Part shown: piece after piece, positions 45,725-55,011 of the stretch
Layout: every line of letters begins with the position of its first letter
Numbering within the stretch: the first letter of the stretch is position 1
NCBI GenBank assembly: GCA_024227995.1
Contig: CP100465.1
Span: 2,806,651 to 2,870,650, forward strand
Reading direction: 5' to 3'
Length of the DNA stretch: 64,000 nucleotides
From: Halomicrococcus gelatinilyticus
GTDB lineage: Archaea; Halobacteriota; Halobacteria; Halobacteriales; Haladaptataceae
Program-made: the position numbers and the translations under genes
The notes under the pieces: generated by a model
The model's input: only the letters and a program-made list of their open reading frames with translations
What the model was told of the DNA's origin: nothing
Database searches by the model: none

Positions 45725-46804
45725 ATGCAAGCAGCGACATATCACGGTCGAAAGGACATCCGCGTCGAGGAGGTAGCAGAAGGGACGGTCGGCGCGGACG
45801 AGGTCCGGATCGACGTCGACGCCTGCGGTATCTGTGGGTCGGACCTCCACGAGTACACCGCCGGTCCGATCTTCGTTCCGGAGAGCGACCCCCACCCCAT
45901 CTCCGAGGAGGCGGCACCGATACGGATGGGCCACGAGTACAGCGGCACCATCGCGGAGGTCGGCGACGCCGTGACGGACCTCGCCGTCGGTGACGCCGTC
46001 GCAGTCAACCCCATCCTCTCCTGCGGGGAGTGCCGGCAGTGTCGCGAGGGGAACTACCACATCTGTGATTCGGTCGGGTTCATCGGACTCTCCGGCGGGA
46101 GCGGTGGGTTCGCCGAGAGCGCGGTCGTCGACGCGGAACACGCCGTCCCGCTCGGTGAAGACGTCCCCGTGGAACACGGCGCGCTGGTCGAGCCACTCAG
46201 CGTGGCCCTGCACGCAGTGCGACGGTCCGGACTCCAGGCGGGCGACGCCGTCGCCGTGTTCGGGAGTGGTCCTATCGGCCTCGCGGTGATCCAGTGTGCT
46301 CGCGTGGCTGGTGCGGGGACGATTTTCGTCTCCGAACCGCGCGACGCCAGGCGCGAACGCGCGGCGGACTGCGGCGCGACCGAACTCGTCGACCCGTCGA
46401 CGACCGACCCCGTCGAGTACGTCCACTCGCACACGGACGGCGGGGCCGACGTCGCCTTCGAGGTCGCCGGCGTCGAACCCTCGTTCAATGCGGCCGTCGA
46501 GAGCACGGCTCCGGGCGGCCGGACGACCATCGTGAGCATCTGGGAGGAGGAGGTCAGCACGCATCCGAACGCCCTCGTCCTCGGTGAACGGACCGTGACC
46601 GGGACGCTCGCCTATCTCGGTGGCCCGCGGTCCGGCGAAGAGTACGGCATGGTGATCGACATGCTCGCCGACGGCCGCCTCGACCCGGACCCGTTCATCA
46701 CCGGTCGGATCGGCCTCGACGAGATCGTCGCCAACGGGTTCGACCGGCTCATCGACCCCGAGAGCGACCACGTCAAGATCCTCGTCAAACCCGACATGGA
46801 GTGA
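45725..46804 (+). CDS. Zinc-dependent medium-chain alcohol dehydrogenase (butanediol dehydrogenase-like)
   Basis: 359 aa. Catalytic zinc ligands in CGICGSD (Cys near residue 37) and GHEYSG (His near 69); structural zinc CGECRQCREGNYHIC near 99; NAD fold VAVFGSGPIGLAV. Sequence most resembles 2,3-butanediol dehydrogenase, but the substrate could be another secondary alcohol. A TATA-like GTTATCTAT about 28 bases before the ATG indicates a leaderless message. Confidence 0.86.
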   Translation: MQAATYHGRKDIRVEEVAEGTVGADEVRIDVDACGICGSDLHEYTAGPIFVPESDPHPISEEAAPIRMGHEYSGTIAEVGDAVTDLAVGDAVAVNPILSCGECRQCREGNYHICDSVGFIGLSGGSGGFAESAVVDAEHAVPLGEDVPVEHGALVEPLSVALHAVRRSGLQAGDAVAVFGSGPIGLAVIQCARVAGAGTIFVSEPRDARRERAADCGATELVDPSTTDPVEYVHSHTDGGADVAFEVAGVEPSFNAAVESTAPGGRTTIVSIWEEEVSTHPNALVLGERTVTGTLAYLGGPRSGEEYGMVIDMLADGRLDPDPFITGRIGLDEIVANGFDRLIDPESDHVKILVKPDME

Positions 46805-47162
46805 AACGACTGCCCGACGGACCGCAGCAGGGACGCCGTCGGGACGGCCTGCATCCGGTCACACCATCGCCTTACTCCGAACGTTCGTCGTTCCCGGAAG
46901 TCCCGGGCGAACCGCGACGTGGTCGGCGTACACCCTGACGAGCGTCTGCCCGCCGACGGGCGGATGCACGACCGGAATCGAGCGCTGGCCCACGTCGACA
47001 CGCGCTGACGATGGGACGAGACGTTCGAGCTGGCGACCGCGAAGCGCTGCTGCATCCTGGTTGGACTGACTGCGAACGTCGTCACATCGCGCGACCGAGA
47101 GAGCGTGCTCGATATCTCGAGAATCGGTGGGGTTTAGGATGCCGTGGATGGATGGCATCCGT
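46805..47162. other. Intergenic region; possible transposase remnant
   Basis: The minus-strand frame (stop near 46860) ends in VDVGQRSIPVVHPPVGGQTLVRVYADHVAVRPG, which is protein-like and vaguely transposase-like, but has no complete gene. TATA-like GTTTAGG at 47130-47136 probably serves the LLM gene. Confidence 0.3.
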
Positions 47163-48158
47163 ATGAATCCTGGACTCCTGTTACCAGATGTCACTGGCGT
47201 CGACCGGACAACGCTCGCGGTCCGTGCGGAGGAGCAGGGCTACGAGTCGGTCTGGCTCGGCGAGCTCTGGGGTACGAGTGCGCCGGTCCAGCTCGCTGAG
47301 ATCGCCGACCGAACGGACCAGGTCACGATCGGTACCGCCATCGTGAACGTGTTCTCGCGGACGCCCGCGACGCTCGCGATGACCGCGAAGAGCCTGGACG
47401 CCTCGTCCGACGGGCGATTCGTCCTCGGCGTCGGCACCAGCACGGTGACGGCGATCGAGAACCTCCACGGGATGGCGTTCGACCGGCCCGTGCGGCGCGC
47501 CCACGAGACGATCGAGTTGACGAAGCGGTTCCTCGGCCAGGACGGCGGGAGCGGCGACCACCGCGTCACGTACGATGGCGAGATCTTCCAGGTCGCGGAC
47601 TTCCCGGCACTGGACGTGGACGTCCCGATCTACCACGCCGCGCTCGGCAAGGCGAACCGCCGGGTCGTCGCACGGCTCTGCGATGGGTGGATTCCCCACA
47701 ACGTCCCGTTCTCGGCGCTCGACGAGGCGTTCGCCTACGTCGCCGACCACGCCGAGAGAGCGGACCGGGACCCCGACGACGTCACGGTGGCGCCGTACGT
47801 CCCGGCGGCGGTCGCAGACGACCCGGACGCCGCTCGCGACGCGATTCGCGGTCACGTCGCCTATTACGTCGGCAGTGGCGAGGGGTATCGGAACGCGGTC
47901 GCGTCACGGTTCCCCGCTGCGGCCGACCGGGTCGCCGAAGCGTGGCAGTCGGGCGACCGTCAGGAGGCTGCCGACGCCGTGACCGACGAGATGGTCGCCG
48001 ACCTCGGCGTTGCAGGCGCGCCCGCCGAGGCGCGCGAGCAACTCCAGGCCCTGGTCGAGGACACGGTCGTCGACCGTCCCATCGTCACGATTCCGCAGCA
48101 AGCCGCCGACGACGTCGCCGAGGCGACGATCGAAGCGCTGGCACCCGCGAATCTGTAA
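47163..48158 (+). CDS. LLM-class flavin- or F420-dependent oxidoreductase (second copy)
   Basis: 331 aa from ATG at 47163, about 30 bases from the TATA-like GTTTAGG. Same family as the gene at 22372-23373: VWLGELWGTSAPVQLAEIADR, IGTAIVNVFSRTPATLAMTAKSL, GRFVLGVGTSTVTAIENLHGMAF. Substrate and cofactor (F420 or FMN) unresolved. Lies with other accessory genes and no obvious operon. Confidence 0.87.
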   Translation: MNPGLLLPDVTGVDRTTLAVRAEEQGYESVWLGELWGTSAPVQLAEIADRTDQVTIGTAIVNVFSRTPATLAMTAKSLDASSDGRFVLGVGTSTVTAIENLHGMAFDRPVRRAHETIELTKRFLGQDGGSGDHRVTYDGEIFQVADFPALDVDVPIYHAALGKANRRVVARLCDGWIPHNVPFSALDEAFAYVADHAERADRDPDDVTVAPYVPAAVADDPDAARDAIRGHVAYYVGSGEGYRNAVASRFPAAADRVAEAWQSGDRQEAADAVTDEMVADLGVAGAPAEAREQLQALVEDTVVDRPIVTIPQQAADDVAEATIEALAPANL

Positions 48159-48526
48159 CTGCCAGCGCAGCGGCCGAGCCACAGATCGAGACGATCCGCG
48201 GCTGCGAGTGGGACCGCTCTGTCGGCACCGTCGCCGAGCGTGAGACCTGGCATCGAAGCGGTCACCGTCCGTCGATCGCCGCGAGCTACTCGGGCCGCCA
48301 GGCGGCTGCCGTCTCGCGCGACCGCTGCTCCGGGTCGAAGAGCCAGTCGTCGCACGTCCACCCGAGGTGGACCGGGAGCGACATGCGTCTCCGGCCGTCG
48401 AACCGGTGGATCGACCGCGTCCCCGACTGCCGTGTGCTACCGCACTCCCGGATAATCTACGCGTGGTGGCAGGCGTTCGAATCGGCCGACCAAAGCCCTA
48501 TTCCACTCGGGCTCCTCTGTCCGACG
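48159..48526. other. Intergenic region with no visible gene
   Basis: About 370 bases between the LLM and ATP-grasp genes. The ORFs are basic shadow frames. Nothing further seen. Confidence 0.5.
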
Positions 48527-49267
48527 ATGGGAGTGGATGCCGAGAACCGTATTGGCCTCCTCTGCGACGACGACCAGCCGGTGTTCACGACGGTCGCCGA
48601 GCGTCTTCGAGACGCTGGCCATGCGGTCCAGTTCCTCGATCCCCGAGCTGCCCTCTCGACCAGCGATATCGACGACCTGTCCCTGCTGGTCAACAAGCAG
48701 GTGTTTCCACACGTGTTCCCCGCGCTCAGGCACGCTCGGCGGACGGGAACGTGCTTGTGGAACGATCTCCCTGCTACGATCGCGTTCGGTTCCCGGCTGA
48801 TCGGCCTCGCTGCGCTCGAGGCAGTCGGGTTTCGAACACCTCCGGTACGGTTCGATGAACCCGACGGTGAGTACGTAGCGAAAGACTACTTCATCTGGAA
48901 CAGCGACCCCGAACTCAACGGTGACGGGGATTTCTACCAGGAGCTCATCCCGACGGAGCCGGTCGATTACAAGTACTACGCCGTCCACGACGGAAGTCGC
49001 GTCCAGACGGCGGGGCGACGCGTGACCTCGAAGCTGTACGGGCCGAAACGCTTTCTCAGTCGGGCACAGGATAGACCGGGACTCACCTCCAGACTACGCC
49101 ACCTCGTCGAACGTGCCGACCTCCGAGGCGTCGGAGTGGACTTCGTCAAAGACGACCAGGACCGGTTCTGGGCCGTCGATATAAATCTCGCAGCAGGCTA
49201 CCGGAACACCGGACTGGAATCCGCACTGTACGAGTCGATCGTCGCAAGTCTTCCCGCCCGCTGTTGA
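48527..49267 (+). CDS. ATP-grasp family protein (RimK-like)
   Basis: 246 aa from ATG at 48527. ATP-grasp fold features: VLNDLPATIAFGSRL-like block (WNDLPATIAFGSR), KDYFIWN, FYQELIPTEPVDYKYYAV and GVGVDFVKDDQDRFWAVDINLAAGYRNTG with Mg/ATP Asp and Asn near the end. Shorter than usual, so a reduced ligase or ATP-binding protein. Substrate unknown. Confidence 0.72.
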   Translation: MGVDAENRIGLLCDDDQPVFTTVAERLRDAGHAVQFLDPRAALSTSDIDDLSLLVNKQVFPHVFPALRHARRTGTCLWNDLPATIAFGSRLIGLAALEAVGFRTPPVRFDEPDGEYVAKDYFIWNSDPELNGDGDFYQELIPTEPVDYKYYAVHDGSRVQTAGRRVTSKLYGPKRFLSRAQDRPGLTSRLRHLVERADLRGVGVDFVKDDQDRFWAVDINLAAGYRNTGLESALYESIVASLPARC

Positions 49268-49437
49268 CCGGGGAGCGTGAACCGAGCAGTGTCGGCTCCG
49301 ACGAACACCATCACGTGGACCGTTCGCGCTGGTGGGGCTGTTCGAATCGAGGCGGTGCCAGCGTCGTTCGACCCCGTTCGAACGCGCGACGTCAGCGGGG
49401 CGAGTACGGATTTGGTGTCGGCGCTTCATGATAGACC

Positions 49438-50229
49438 ATGGACGGAACTGGCGCTGACGGCGAGCGCATGTCCCCACAGCAGCAGCTGACGGTGGATTAC
49501 ATGCAGATGGCGGGCCACCGGAGCAACGTTCACGGACTCGTCGAGGTCGACGTCACCGATGCCAGGGAACGCATCCGGACGATCGAGGCGGAGACCGGAA
49601 CGAAGCTCTCGTTCACCGCCTTCGTCGTCGCCTGTCTGGCCACCACCGTGGCGGAACGGCCGCACGTTCACCGGTACCGGGATTGGCGGGGGCGGATCCA
49701 CGAGTTCGAGGACGTCGACGTGAACGTCCTCGTCGAACGGGAAGTCGACGGCGAACGGGTCGGTGTCCCGCACGTCATCCGACGGGCGAACCGACGGACG
49801 GTACGGTCGATCCACGACGAGATCCGACGGGTCGAGGCAGACACGACGGACCGCCCGGAGCCTGGACTCGCCGGACTCGCACGCCGTCTTCCCGGCGTTC
49901 TGCGCCGCCAGATCTGGCGGCTCCCCCAGTGGTTCCCGACGCGGTGGAAGCGTCTCGCCGGCAGCGTCGCGGTCACCTCCGTCGGCATGTTCGGCACCGG
50001 AAACGGCTGGGCCATCAGTCCCACGAACTACACCCTCCAACTCACCGTCGGCGGCATCGGCACCAAGCCACGCCTGGTCGACGGTGAACTCCGTTCCCGG
50101 GAGTTCCTGAGCCTGACCGTCACCTTCGACCACGACGTCGTCGACGGAGCGCCAGCCGCGCGGTTCGTCCAGCGCCTCGGCGAACGCCTGGAAGCCGGTC
50201 ACGGCCTCGACACCGCAGGCGCAGAGTAG
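49438..50229 (+). CDS. Stand-alone 2-oxoacid dehydrogenase E2 acyltransferase domain
   Basis: 263 aa. Carries only the CAT-like catalytic domain; no lipoyl or peripheral-subunit-binding domain. Catalytic motif FDHDVVDGAPAARF near residue 228 retains His and Asp of HxxxDG; VTSVGMFGTGNGWAISPTNY and KLSFTAFVVACLATTVAERP match E2 folds. Might be an acyltransferase for a free substrate. There is no E1/E3 gene nearby. Confidence 0.72.
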   Translation: MDGTGADGERMSPQQQLTVDYMQMAGHRSNVHGLVEVDVTDARERIRTIEAETGTKLSFTAFVVACLATTVAERPHVHRYRDWRGRIHEFEDVDVNVLVEREVDGERVGVPHVIRRANRRTVRSIHDEIRRVEADTTDRPEPGLAGLARRLPGVLRRQIWRLPQWFPTRWKRLAGSVAVTSVGMFGTGNGWAISPTNYTLQLTVGGIGTKPRLVDGELRSREFLSLTVTFDHDVVDGAPAARFVQRLGERLEAGHGLDTAGAE

Positions 50230-50419
50230 CCGAGCGCCTGCCGAGAGTGCGTCTTCAGCGCTCGCAGTAAACGGGTAGCGCGACGCTGTCGGCGTTCGCG
50301 CATGGTAGACGATAACAGCTAACACAGTGCGCGGTGAACTCCCCCCGGAGTACTCGAGGAGACGCCACGGCGGTGCGATGCCGTCACGGCGAATCGACTG
50401 CTTCACCCGGAGGACACCC

Positions 50420-50812
50420 ATGAAAGTAGCGAAAGAGGACATCTCGACCAGGATAGACAGCCCGGACGCCGTGGCGCAGCACCAGCCCGACTTCGGCGAC
50501 GCGACCGACTACGGGAAGATGGCCGCGGAACGTTTCACGGTAGCGAAGGGGACCGACCTCACTGCGCTTCTGGAAGGGCTGGAAGACGACCTCTGCCAGT
50601 CACCACACTGGGGATACGTGGTGAGTGGTGCGTTGACCGTCACCTACGCCGACGGCAGCGAAGAAGCCGACGAGAGTGCCGACGTGTTCTACTGGCCACC
50701 CGGGCACACGGTCCGGGCCGACGAGGACACGGACTTCGTCCTCTTCAGTCCGCAAGACGAACACGGTCCGGTCCTCGACCACATCCAGCAGAAGATGCAG
50801 GAGAGCTCATAG
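50420..50812 (+). CDS. Cupin-domain protein
   Basis: 130 aa from ATG at 50420, which has GGAGG 7 bases before it. Cupin core [20 protein letters not shown] followed by [28 protein letters not shown]; the His and Glu of the first motif are partly retained, so metal binding is uncertain. Function unknown. Confidence 0.75.
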   Translation: MKVAKEDISTRIDSPDAVAQHQPDFGDATDYGKMAAERFTVAKGTDLTALLEGLEDDLCQSPHWGYVVSGALTVTYADGSEEADESADVFYWPPGHTVRADEDTDFVLFSPQDEHGPVLDHIQQKMQESS

Positions 50813-51405
50813 GAGGCAGCCTCTCCGCTCCGCATTTCGGTTCGAGCACCGAATCGGCAGGAAGAGGCCGCCTTCCAGTCGGAGTCCGTCACCGACTGAC
50901 GTCGTCCCTGTCAGGGAAGCCGTGCATCGCCACTGCCGGGTACGGTCGCCGTATCGCACACGCGATTTCTGACAGCTGGTGGTCGTACAGCGAGCGCCGA
51001 TCCGATGGCGCGTATCTCGTCAGCGGTAGCTCGAGAGCGCGACTGCTACCGGCGGATGCAGTCCGTTCAACGGTCGATAGACGTCGACGCATCGAAGCGG
51101 CCACGCAGCTCGGTGATGGCGCTGCTGTGTCGGTCGTCGCCGTGACCGTGACGACCGTCACCGGCAGTCCCGGTCGAAAACCCCGAAGTTCACAACAGTC
51201 GCCGCTCGGACGCCGTCGAGACGGGACAGTGGCGCGTGCCTCACCGCCTTACTTCTGCAGTGGTCGACGATGCGTTCGTTGTCGACACCGGGTTCGAGCA
51301 CGTTCCGCAGGTTCTGGATGTCGTGAAGAGGAGCAACGAACACTCGTCGTCCCCGACGGGGGCGGGATTATAACGGTTAACAATTTATGCCGCCTGTATT
51401 GTTAT
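50813..51405. other. Gene-poor region with a possible small broken gene (51158-51343, minus)
   Basis: About 590 bases. The minus-strand frame 51158-51343 (61 codons, starting [20 protein letters not shown], ending [11 protein letters not shown]) has good haloarchaeal composition and may be the tail of a degraded gene. I recognise no family. The right end carries the nikR promoter. Confidence 0.35.
51366..51404 (+). promoter_or_regulatory. nikR promoter and NikR-like operator
   Basis: TATA-like ATTATAAC at 51367-51374. Overlapping the predicted start site is an inverted repeat TAACAAT (51378-51384) - 13 bases - ATTGTTA (51398-51404), 27 bp in all, close to NikR dyad size. It contains GGTTAACAA (51375-51383), also found in reverse before the transporter operon. 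Confidence 0.6.
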
Positions 51406-51834
51406 ATGAGCGTCGTAAGCATCTCGATGCCCGAGGGACTGCTCGAACGTATCGACCAGTTCGCAGAGGAGCACGGATACACGGGCCGCAGCGAGGCTCT
51501 CCGGGAGGCGAGCCGCAATCTGCTGGGAGAGTTCGAGGACAAGAAACTGGAAGACCGCGAATTGATGGGCGTGGTCACCGTGGTCTTCGATTACGAGACG
51601 ACGAGCGTCGAGGAGAAGATGATGCACCTCCGTCACGAGCACGAGGAAATCGTCGCTTCGAACGTCCACAGTCACGTCGGGGGCCATCATTGCATGGAAC
51701 TGTTCGTCCTCGAGGGGTCGCTGGAAGACATATCGACGTTCGTCGGGAAGATTCGAGCGACGAAGGACACGCTCACCGTCGACTACTCTGTGCTGCCCGT
51801 GGACGACTTCGGCCCGCTCGCCGACATGCACTGA
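51406..51834 (+). CDS. nikR: Nickel-responsive regulator NikR
   Basis: 142 aa ribbon-helix-helix repressor. N-terminal [36 protein letters not shown]-like C-domain with Ni ligands [17 protein letters not shown] (His, His, Cys). ATG at 51406 directly follows the operator. NikR represses nickel uptake when nickel is sufficient. Divergent from nothing; it precedes the NikMNQO operon, which carries the same half-site. Confidence 0.93.
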   Translation: MSVVSISMPEGLLERIDQFAEEHGYTGRSEALREASRNLLGEFEDKKLEDRELMGVVTVVFDYETTSVEEKMMHLRHEHEEIVASNVHSHVGGHHCMELFVLEGSLEDISTFVGKIRATKDTLTVDYSVLPVDDFGPLADMH

Positions 51835-51967
51835 TTCTGTTCTGTCCCTCCCGCCGAACCTGGACCGGGTAGCAACGTCGACACGCACAGTACATCTGGA
51901 GCAGTCGTCCGACGAGGCGTCGGATGGGCCGGCGTCTAACAACATCACCCCTGCCAACCACCTATAG

Positions 51968-52028
51968 TTGTTATTCCACGAACTCCAGAAGGGCAACTTT
52001 ATTATATAGAGCGAAGAAGTTGTTAACC
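51968..52028 (+). promoter_or_regulatory. nikMNQO promoter with NikR-type half-sites
   Basis: TATA TTTATTATATAG near 51998-52009; TTGTTAACC (52020-52028) overlaps the predicted start site and is the reverse complement of GGTTAACAA at 51375. A second TTGTTA lies at 51968-51973. The repeat spacing of 52 bases could hold a repressor loop. Confidence 0.55.
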
Positions 52029-52032
52029 AGAG

Positions 52033-52713
52033 ATGGCACACATCCACCTCGGAGAAGGGTCGTTCCCACTGTGGGCACTGGCTTTCTGGACCCTGCTCGG
52101 CGTTCTGCTGATCGGCGGCGTCGTGTACCGGGTCCGGAAAGGTGGGATAAAGTCCCACCAGATAGCACTCGCCGGTATCGGTGCCGCGGCGAGCTTCGCG
52201 ATCTTCCAGCTGAACATCCCGGTGTGGGGCGGCATCCACATGAACCTCACCGGACTCGTCGGCATCCTCGCTGGACCGCTCCTCGGGGCACTCATCGCAC
52301 TCGTCGTGAACCTCTTCTCGGCGGCGCTCGGCCACGGCGCCGTCGGTTTGCTCGGAGCGAACACGCTGGTCAACGCCTCCGAGGCCATCGTCGCCTACTA
52401 CGCGTTCAGGGCCCTGGTCCGGATGGACTGGGACGTCTTCCCCGCGAGCGCGAGTGCCGCGACGCTCGGCCTCTCGTCGGGAGCGATACTGATGGGCGCA
52501 ATCATCGTCATCAGTGGCGTGAACGGGAGCGCACTCCCCCGTTCCGACCTGACGATCGCCGTGGCTGGACTGGTCGGTCTCAACCTCGGCGTTGCGGTGA
52601 TCGAAGGGATGCTGACCGGGTTCGTCGTCCAGTTCCTCGCGTCGGTCCGGCCCGACCTCGTCGGCCTTCTCGACCGTGACACCCGTGACGAGTCCCCGGG
52701 GGTGACCGCCTGA
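52033..52713 (+). CDS. nikM: Nickel ECF transporter substrate-binding component NikM/CbiM
   Basis: 226 aa, about seven helices. Opens MAHIHLGEG, where the His near the N-terminus belongs to the metal-binding loop (MHxxEG in the family, here with an inserted Ala). Core LTGLVGILAGPLLGALIALVVNL is typical. Recognises Ni2+ (or Co2+) in the ECF transporter. Nickel is favoured because NikR precedes it. Confidence 0.92.
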   Translation: MAHIHLGEGSFPLWALAFWTLLGVLLIGGVVYRVRKGGIKSHQIALAGIGAAASFAIFQLNIPVWGGIHMNLTGLVGILAGPLLGALIALVVNLFSAALGHGAVGLLGANTLVNASEAIVAYYAFRALVRMDWDVFPASASAATLGLSSGAILMGAIIVISGVNGSALPRSDLTIAVAGLVGLNLGVAVIEGMLTGFVVQFLASVRPDLVGLLDRDTRDESPGVTA

Positions 52714-53036
52714 TGCAGCGCTGGAAGCAGTACGGCGGGCTCGTCGGCCTGCTCGCGGTCTGTTTCGCCGCCGGTCTCTGGGGCTTCACGTCGACTGGCG
52801 GCGCACTCCCGTGGGCCAAGCGCTCCGCCAAGGCACTCCAGCGAGGGGCCCAGGAGGGCGGCGGCGAACTCGTCGACTTCGGCCGCGGCGTCGTCGTCGC
52901 CGGCCCCATCCGGAAGGGCGGGATGATGCTCGAATACGGCGGAATCGTCGTCCTGATGGTCGTGCTTGGACTCGGACTGTACGTCTACGTCGACCGCTAC
53001 GGCGGCTTCGACGAGGAGGAGCGCACGGCACGATAA
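52713..53036 (+). CDS. nikN: Nickel ECF transporter accessory subunit NikN
   Basis: 107 aa, two helices (residues 8-26 and 77-95) with a soluble loop between them; CbiN/PDGLE-type position. Its start overlaps the nikM stop codon by one base. Required for transport with NikM and the energising module. Confidence 0.8.
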   Translation: MQRWKQYGGLVGLLAVCFAAGLWGFTSTGGALPWAKRSAKALQRGAQEGGGELVDFGRGVVVAGPIRKGGMMLEYGGIVVLMVVLGLGLYVYVDRYGGFDEEERTAR

Positions 53037-53038
53037 CC

Positions 53039-53851
53039 GTGACGACGCTCTCGAACCACGTTCCCGACCCGCGACTCATCACGGCCTACGCCGAGCGCCA
53101 GGATGGCCCGCTACACCACGTCAATCCGTGGACGAAGGTCGGCATCGTCGGCGCACTCGTCCTCGCGGTCACGGTGTTCGATCGGCTCGCCCTGCTCGCC
53201 GGACTGTACGGAGCCGTTCTCGCAGTGTACGGCCTCTCGGGACTTCCCTACGGTCGACTGGTGGGCTGGTACACGCTTCCGATGCTGTTCATCGTCTCGG
53301 TCGCCGGGCCGCTCGCCTTCCTGGAACCGGGCACGCCGATCGGCGGCACCCTCTCGACGCCCGCTGGCGACGTTTCGGTCACGTGGGCCGGACTCGTGCT
53401 GTTCGCGGAACTCGGCTTCCGGTCGTTGACGGTCGTGACGTTCGCCCTGACGGCGTCGATGACGACGACGTACACCGACGCCGCCTACCTGATGGGCCGG
53501 TTGCTCCCACGACCGATCGACCAGATCGCGCTGCTCACGTACCGGTTCACGTTCGTCATGATCGAGGTGCTCGAGAACCTGGTGAAGGCCGCCCTCTCCC
53601 GGGGCGCCAACTTCTCCGAGTTCTGGTCCAACAAACGGCTCTACGCCAGGATTCTCGGTATGACGATGCTGTCGGCAATCGAGCAGTCCGAACGGCTCGT
53701 CAAGTCCATGGAAGCCCGCGGATACGACGGCGACATCACGCTGTACGGCGACGTCGCGCGTCCGCCCGCGAGCGAACTCCTCCTGGTCGTCGCGTCGTAC
53801 GTCGTTGTCGTCGGATACGCGGTGCTCGCGGGCGACGGGGTGGGACTATGA
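53039..53851 (+). CDS. nikQ: Nickel ECF transporter transmembrane subunit NikQ/CbiQ
   Basis: 270 aa starting at GTG (VTTLSNHVPDPRL), 2 bases after the nikN stop. CbiQ/EcfT: several helices, LHHVNPWTKVGIVGALVL near the start and EARGYDGDITLYGD (coupling helix, A-R-G) near residues 218-231. Transmits ATP energy to NikM. Confidence 0.92.
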   Translation: MTTLSNHVPDPRLITAYAERQDGPLHHVNPWTKVGIVGALVLAVTVFDRLALLAGLYGAVLAVYGLSGLPYGRLVGWYTLPMLFIVSVAGPLAFLEPGTPIGGTLSTPAGDVSVTWAGLVLFAELGFRSLTVVTFALTASMTTTYTDAAYLMGRLLPRPIDQIALLTYRFTFVMIEVLENLVKAALSRGANFSEFWSNKRLYARILGMTMLSAIEQSERLVKSMEARGYDGDITLYGDVARPPASELLLVVASYVVVVGYAVLAGDGVGL

Positions 53852-54723
53852 CCCCGGACGAATCGCCGCTCGTCGACCTCACGTGCGGTGCCCACACGTA
53901 CGCTGACGGCACGGTGGGGATGCACGACGTCGAGTTCAGCGTCTATCCCGGCGAGGTCGTCGCGCTGGTCGGTGGCAACGGCGCGGGGAAGTCGACGCTG
54001 CTGGAACACCTGAACGCGACGCTCGTCCCGGACGACGGCGAGCTGGTCGTCGACGGCACGCCGATCACGGAGGACAACAAAGCTCACGCGCGCAAGGAGG
54101 TCGGCTTCGTCTTCCAGGACGCCGATACGCAACTCGTCGCGCCCACGGTTCTCGACGACGTGATGTTCGGACTGCAGAACTACGGCGTTCCAGGTGACGA
54201 AGCGAAAGAACGTGCCCGGGAGGCGCTCGCAACCGTCGACGCCGGTCACCTCGAGGACCGCATTCCGCACTACCTGAGCGGCGGCGAGAAACGACTCGTC
54301 GGCATCGCCGGCGTCCTCGTGCTGGAACCGAGCGTCGTCGTCCTCGACGAACCACTCGCAGGGCTCGACCCCGAGCGGTCGCGACTGGTCGGCGAGCGCA
54401 TCCACCGGATCCACGAGGAGGGTATCAGCGTCGTCCTTTCGACCCACGACCTCGATTTCGCCGCCGAGGTCGCCGACCGCGTCTGCGTGATGGTCGACGG
54501 CAACGTCGCGGGGTGCGGAACCCCGCGTGAGGTGTTCTACGACGACGCGCTGCTGGACCAGGCGAATCTGCACCCTCCAGGTGCAGTTCGGGTGGCCCGC
54601 GACGCGGGGTTAGATGCGACCGCACAGCCAGTGACGGAGGCGGATCTCGTGTCGCTGCTCACGGAGGCTGGCGATCCGGAAACCGTGCAGACTCCCGCAG
54701 TCGGTGACCGCAAACACGACTGA
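53848..54723 (+). CDS. nikO: Nickel ECF transporter ATPase NikO/CbiO
   Basis: 291 aa ABC ATPase: Walker A ALVGGNGAGKSTLLE near residue 42, Q-loop VFQDADTQLVAPTV, signature YLSGGEKRLVGIAGVL near 143, Walker B SVVVLDEPLAGLDPERS near 163, H-loop STHDLDF. Start ATG overlaps the nikQ stop by 4 bases. Completes the NikMNQO operon. Confidence 0.94.
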   Translation: MTPDESPLVDLTCGAHTYADGTVGMHDVEFSVYPGEVVALVGGNGAGKSTLLEHLNATLVPDDGELVVDGTPITEDNKAHARKEVGFVFQDADTQLVAPTVLDDVMFGLQNYGVPGDEAKERAREALATVDAGHLEDRIPHYLSGGEKRLVGIAGVLVLEPSVVVLDEPLAGLDPERSRLVGERIHRIHEEGISVVLSTHDLDFAAEVADRVCVMVDGNVAGCGTPREVFYDDALLDQANLHPPGAVRVARDAGLDATAQPVTEADLVSLLTEAGDPETVQTPAVGDRKHD

Positions 54724-55011
54724 CTGCCTGCCGCGATAGCTCGCGCCACTTCCACCTCGTTCGTCGGCCGCATCGAACTCGACCGCTGGACGCCCTCCGT
54801 CCCGACGGCGTCTGTGGACGCGTTTCTCGCGACGGTCGCACCCCGGAGGTCGCAACCGGACACAGCAGCGACAGCGGACTGGCAGACGGCGGCCGCTGCA
54901 ACGTCGGACCCACACCGTCCGAGCACACCCAGCGCCTGTCTGCGGACCGGTCCGTCGAACTGTGACGCCACCTTGCCGCGATGCGTATCGACGTAGCAGG
55001 ATGTCGTCCGA

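Noticed and set aside
54724..55011. Small ORFs on both strands between nikO and the carotenoid oxygenase
   Set aside because: Ala/Ser/Arg-rich shadow-like frames with no start or promoter support.
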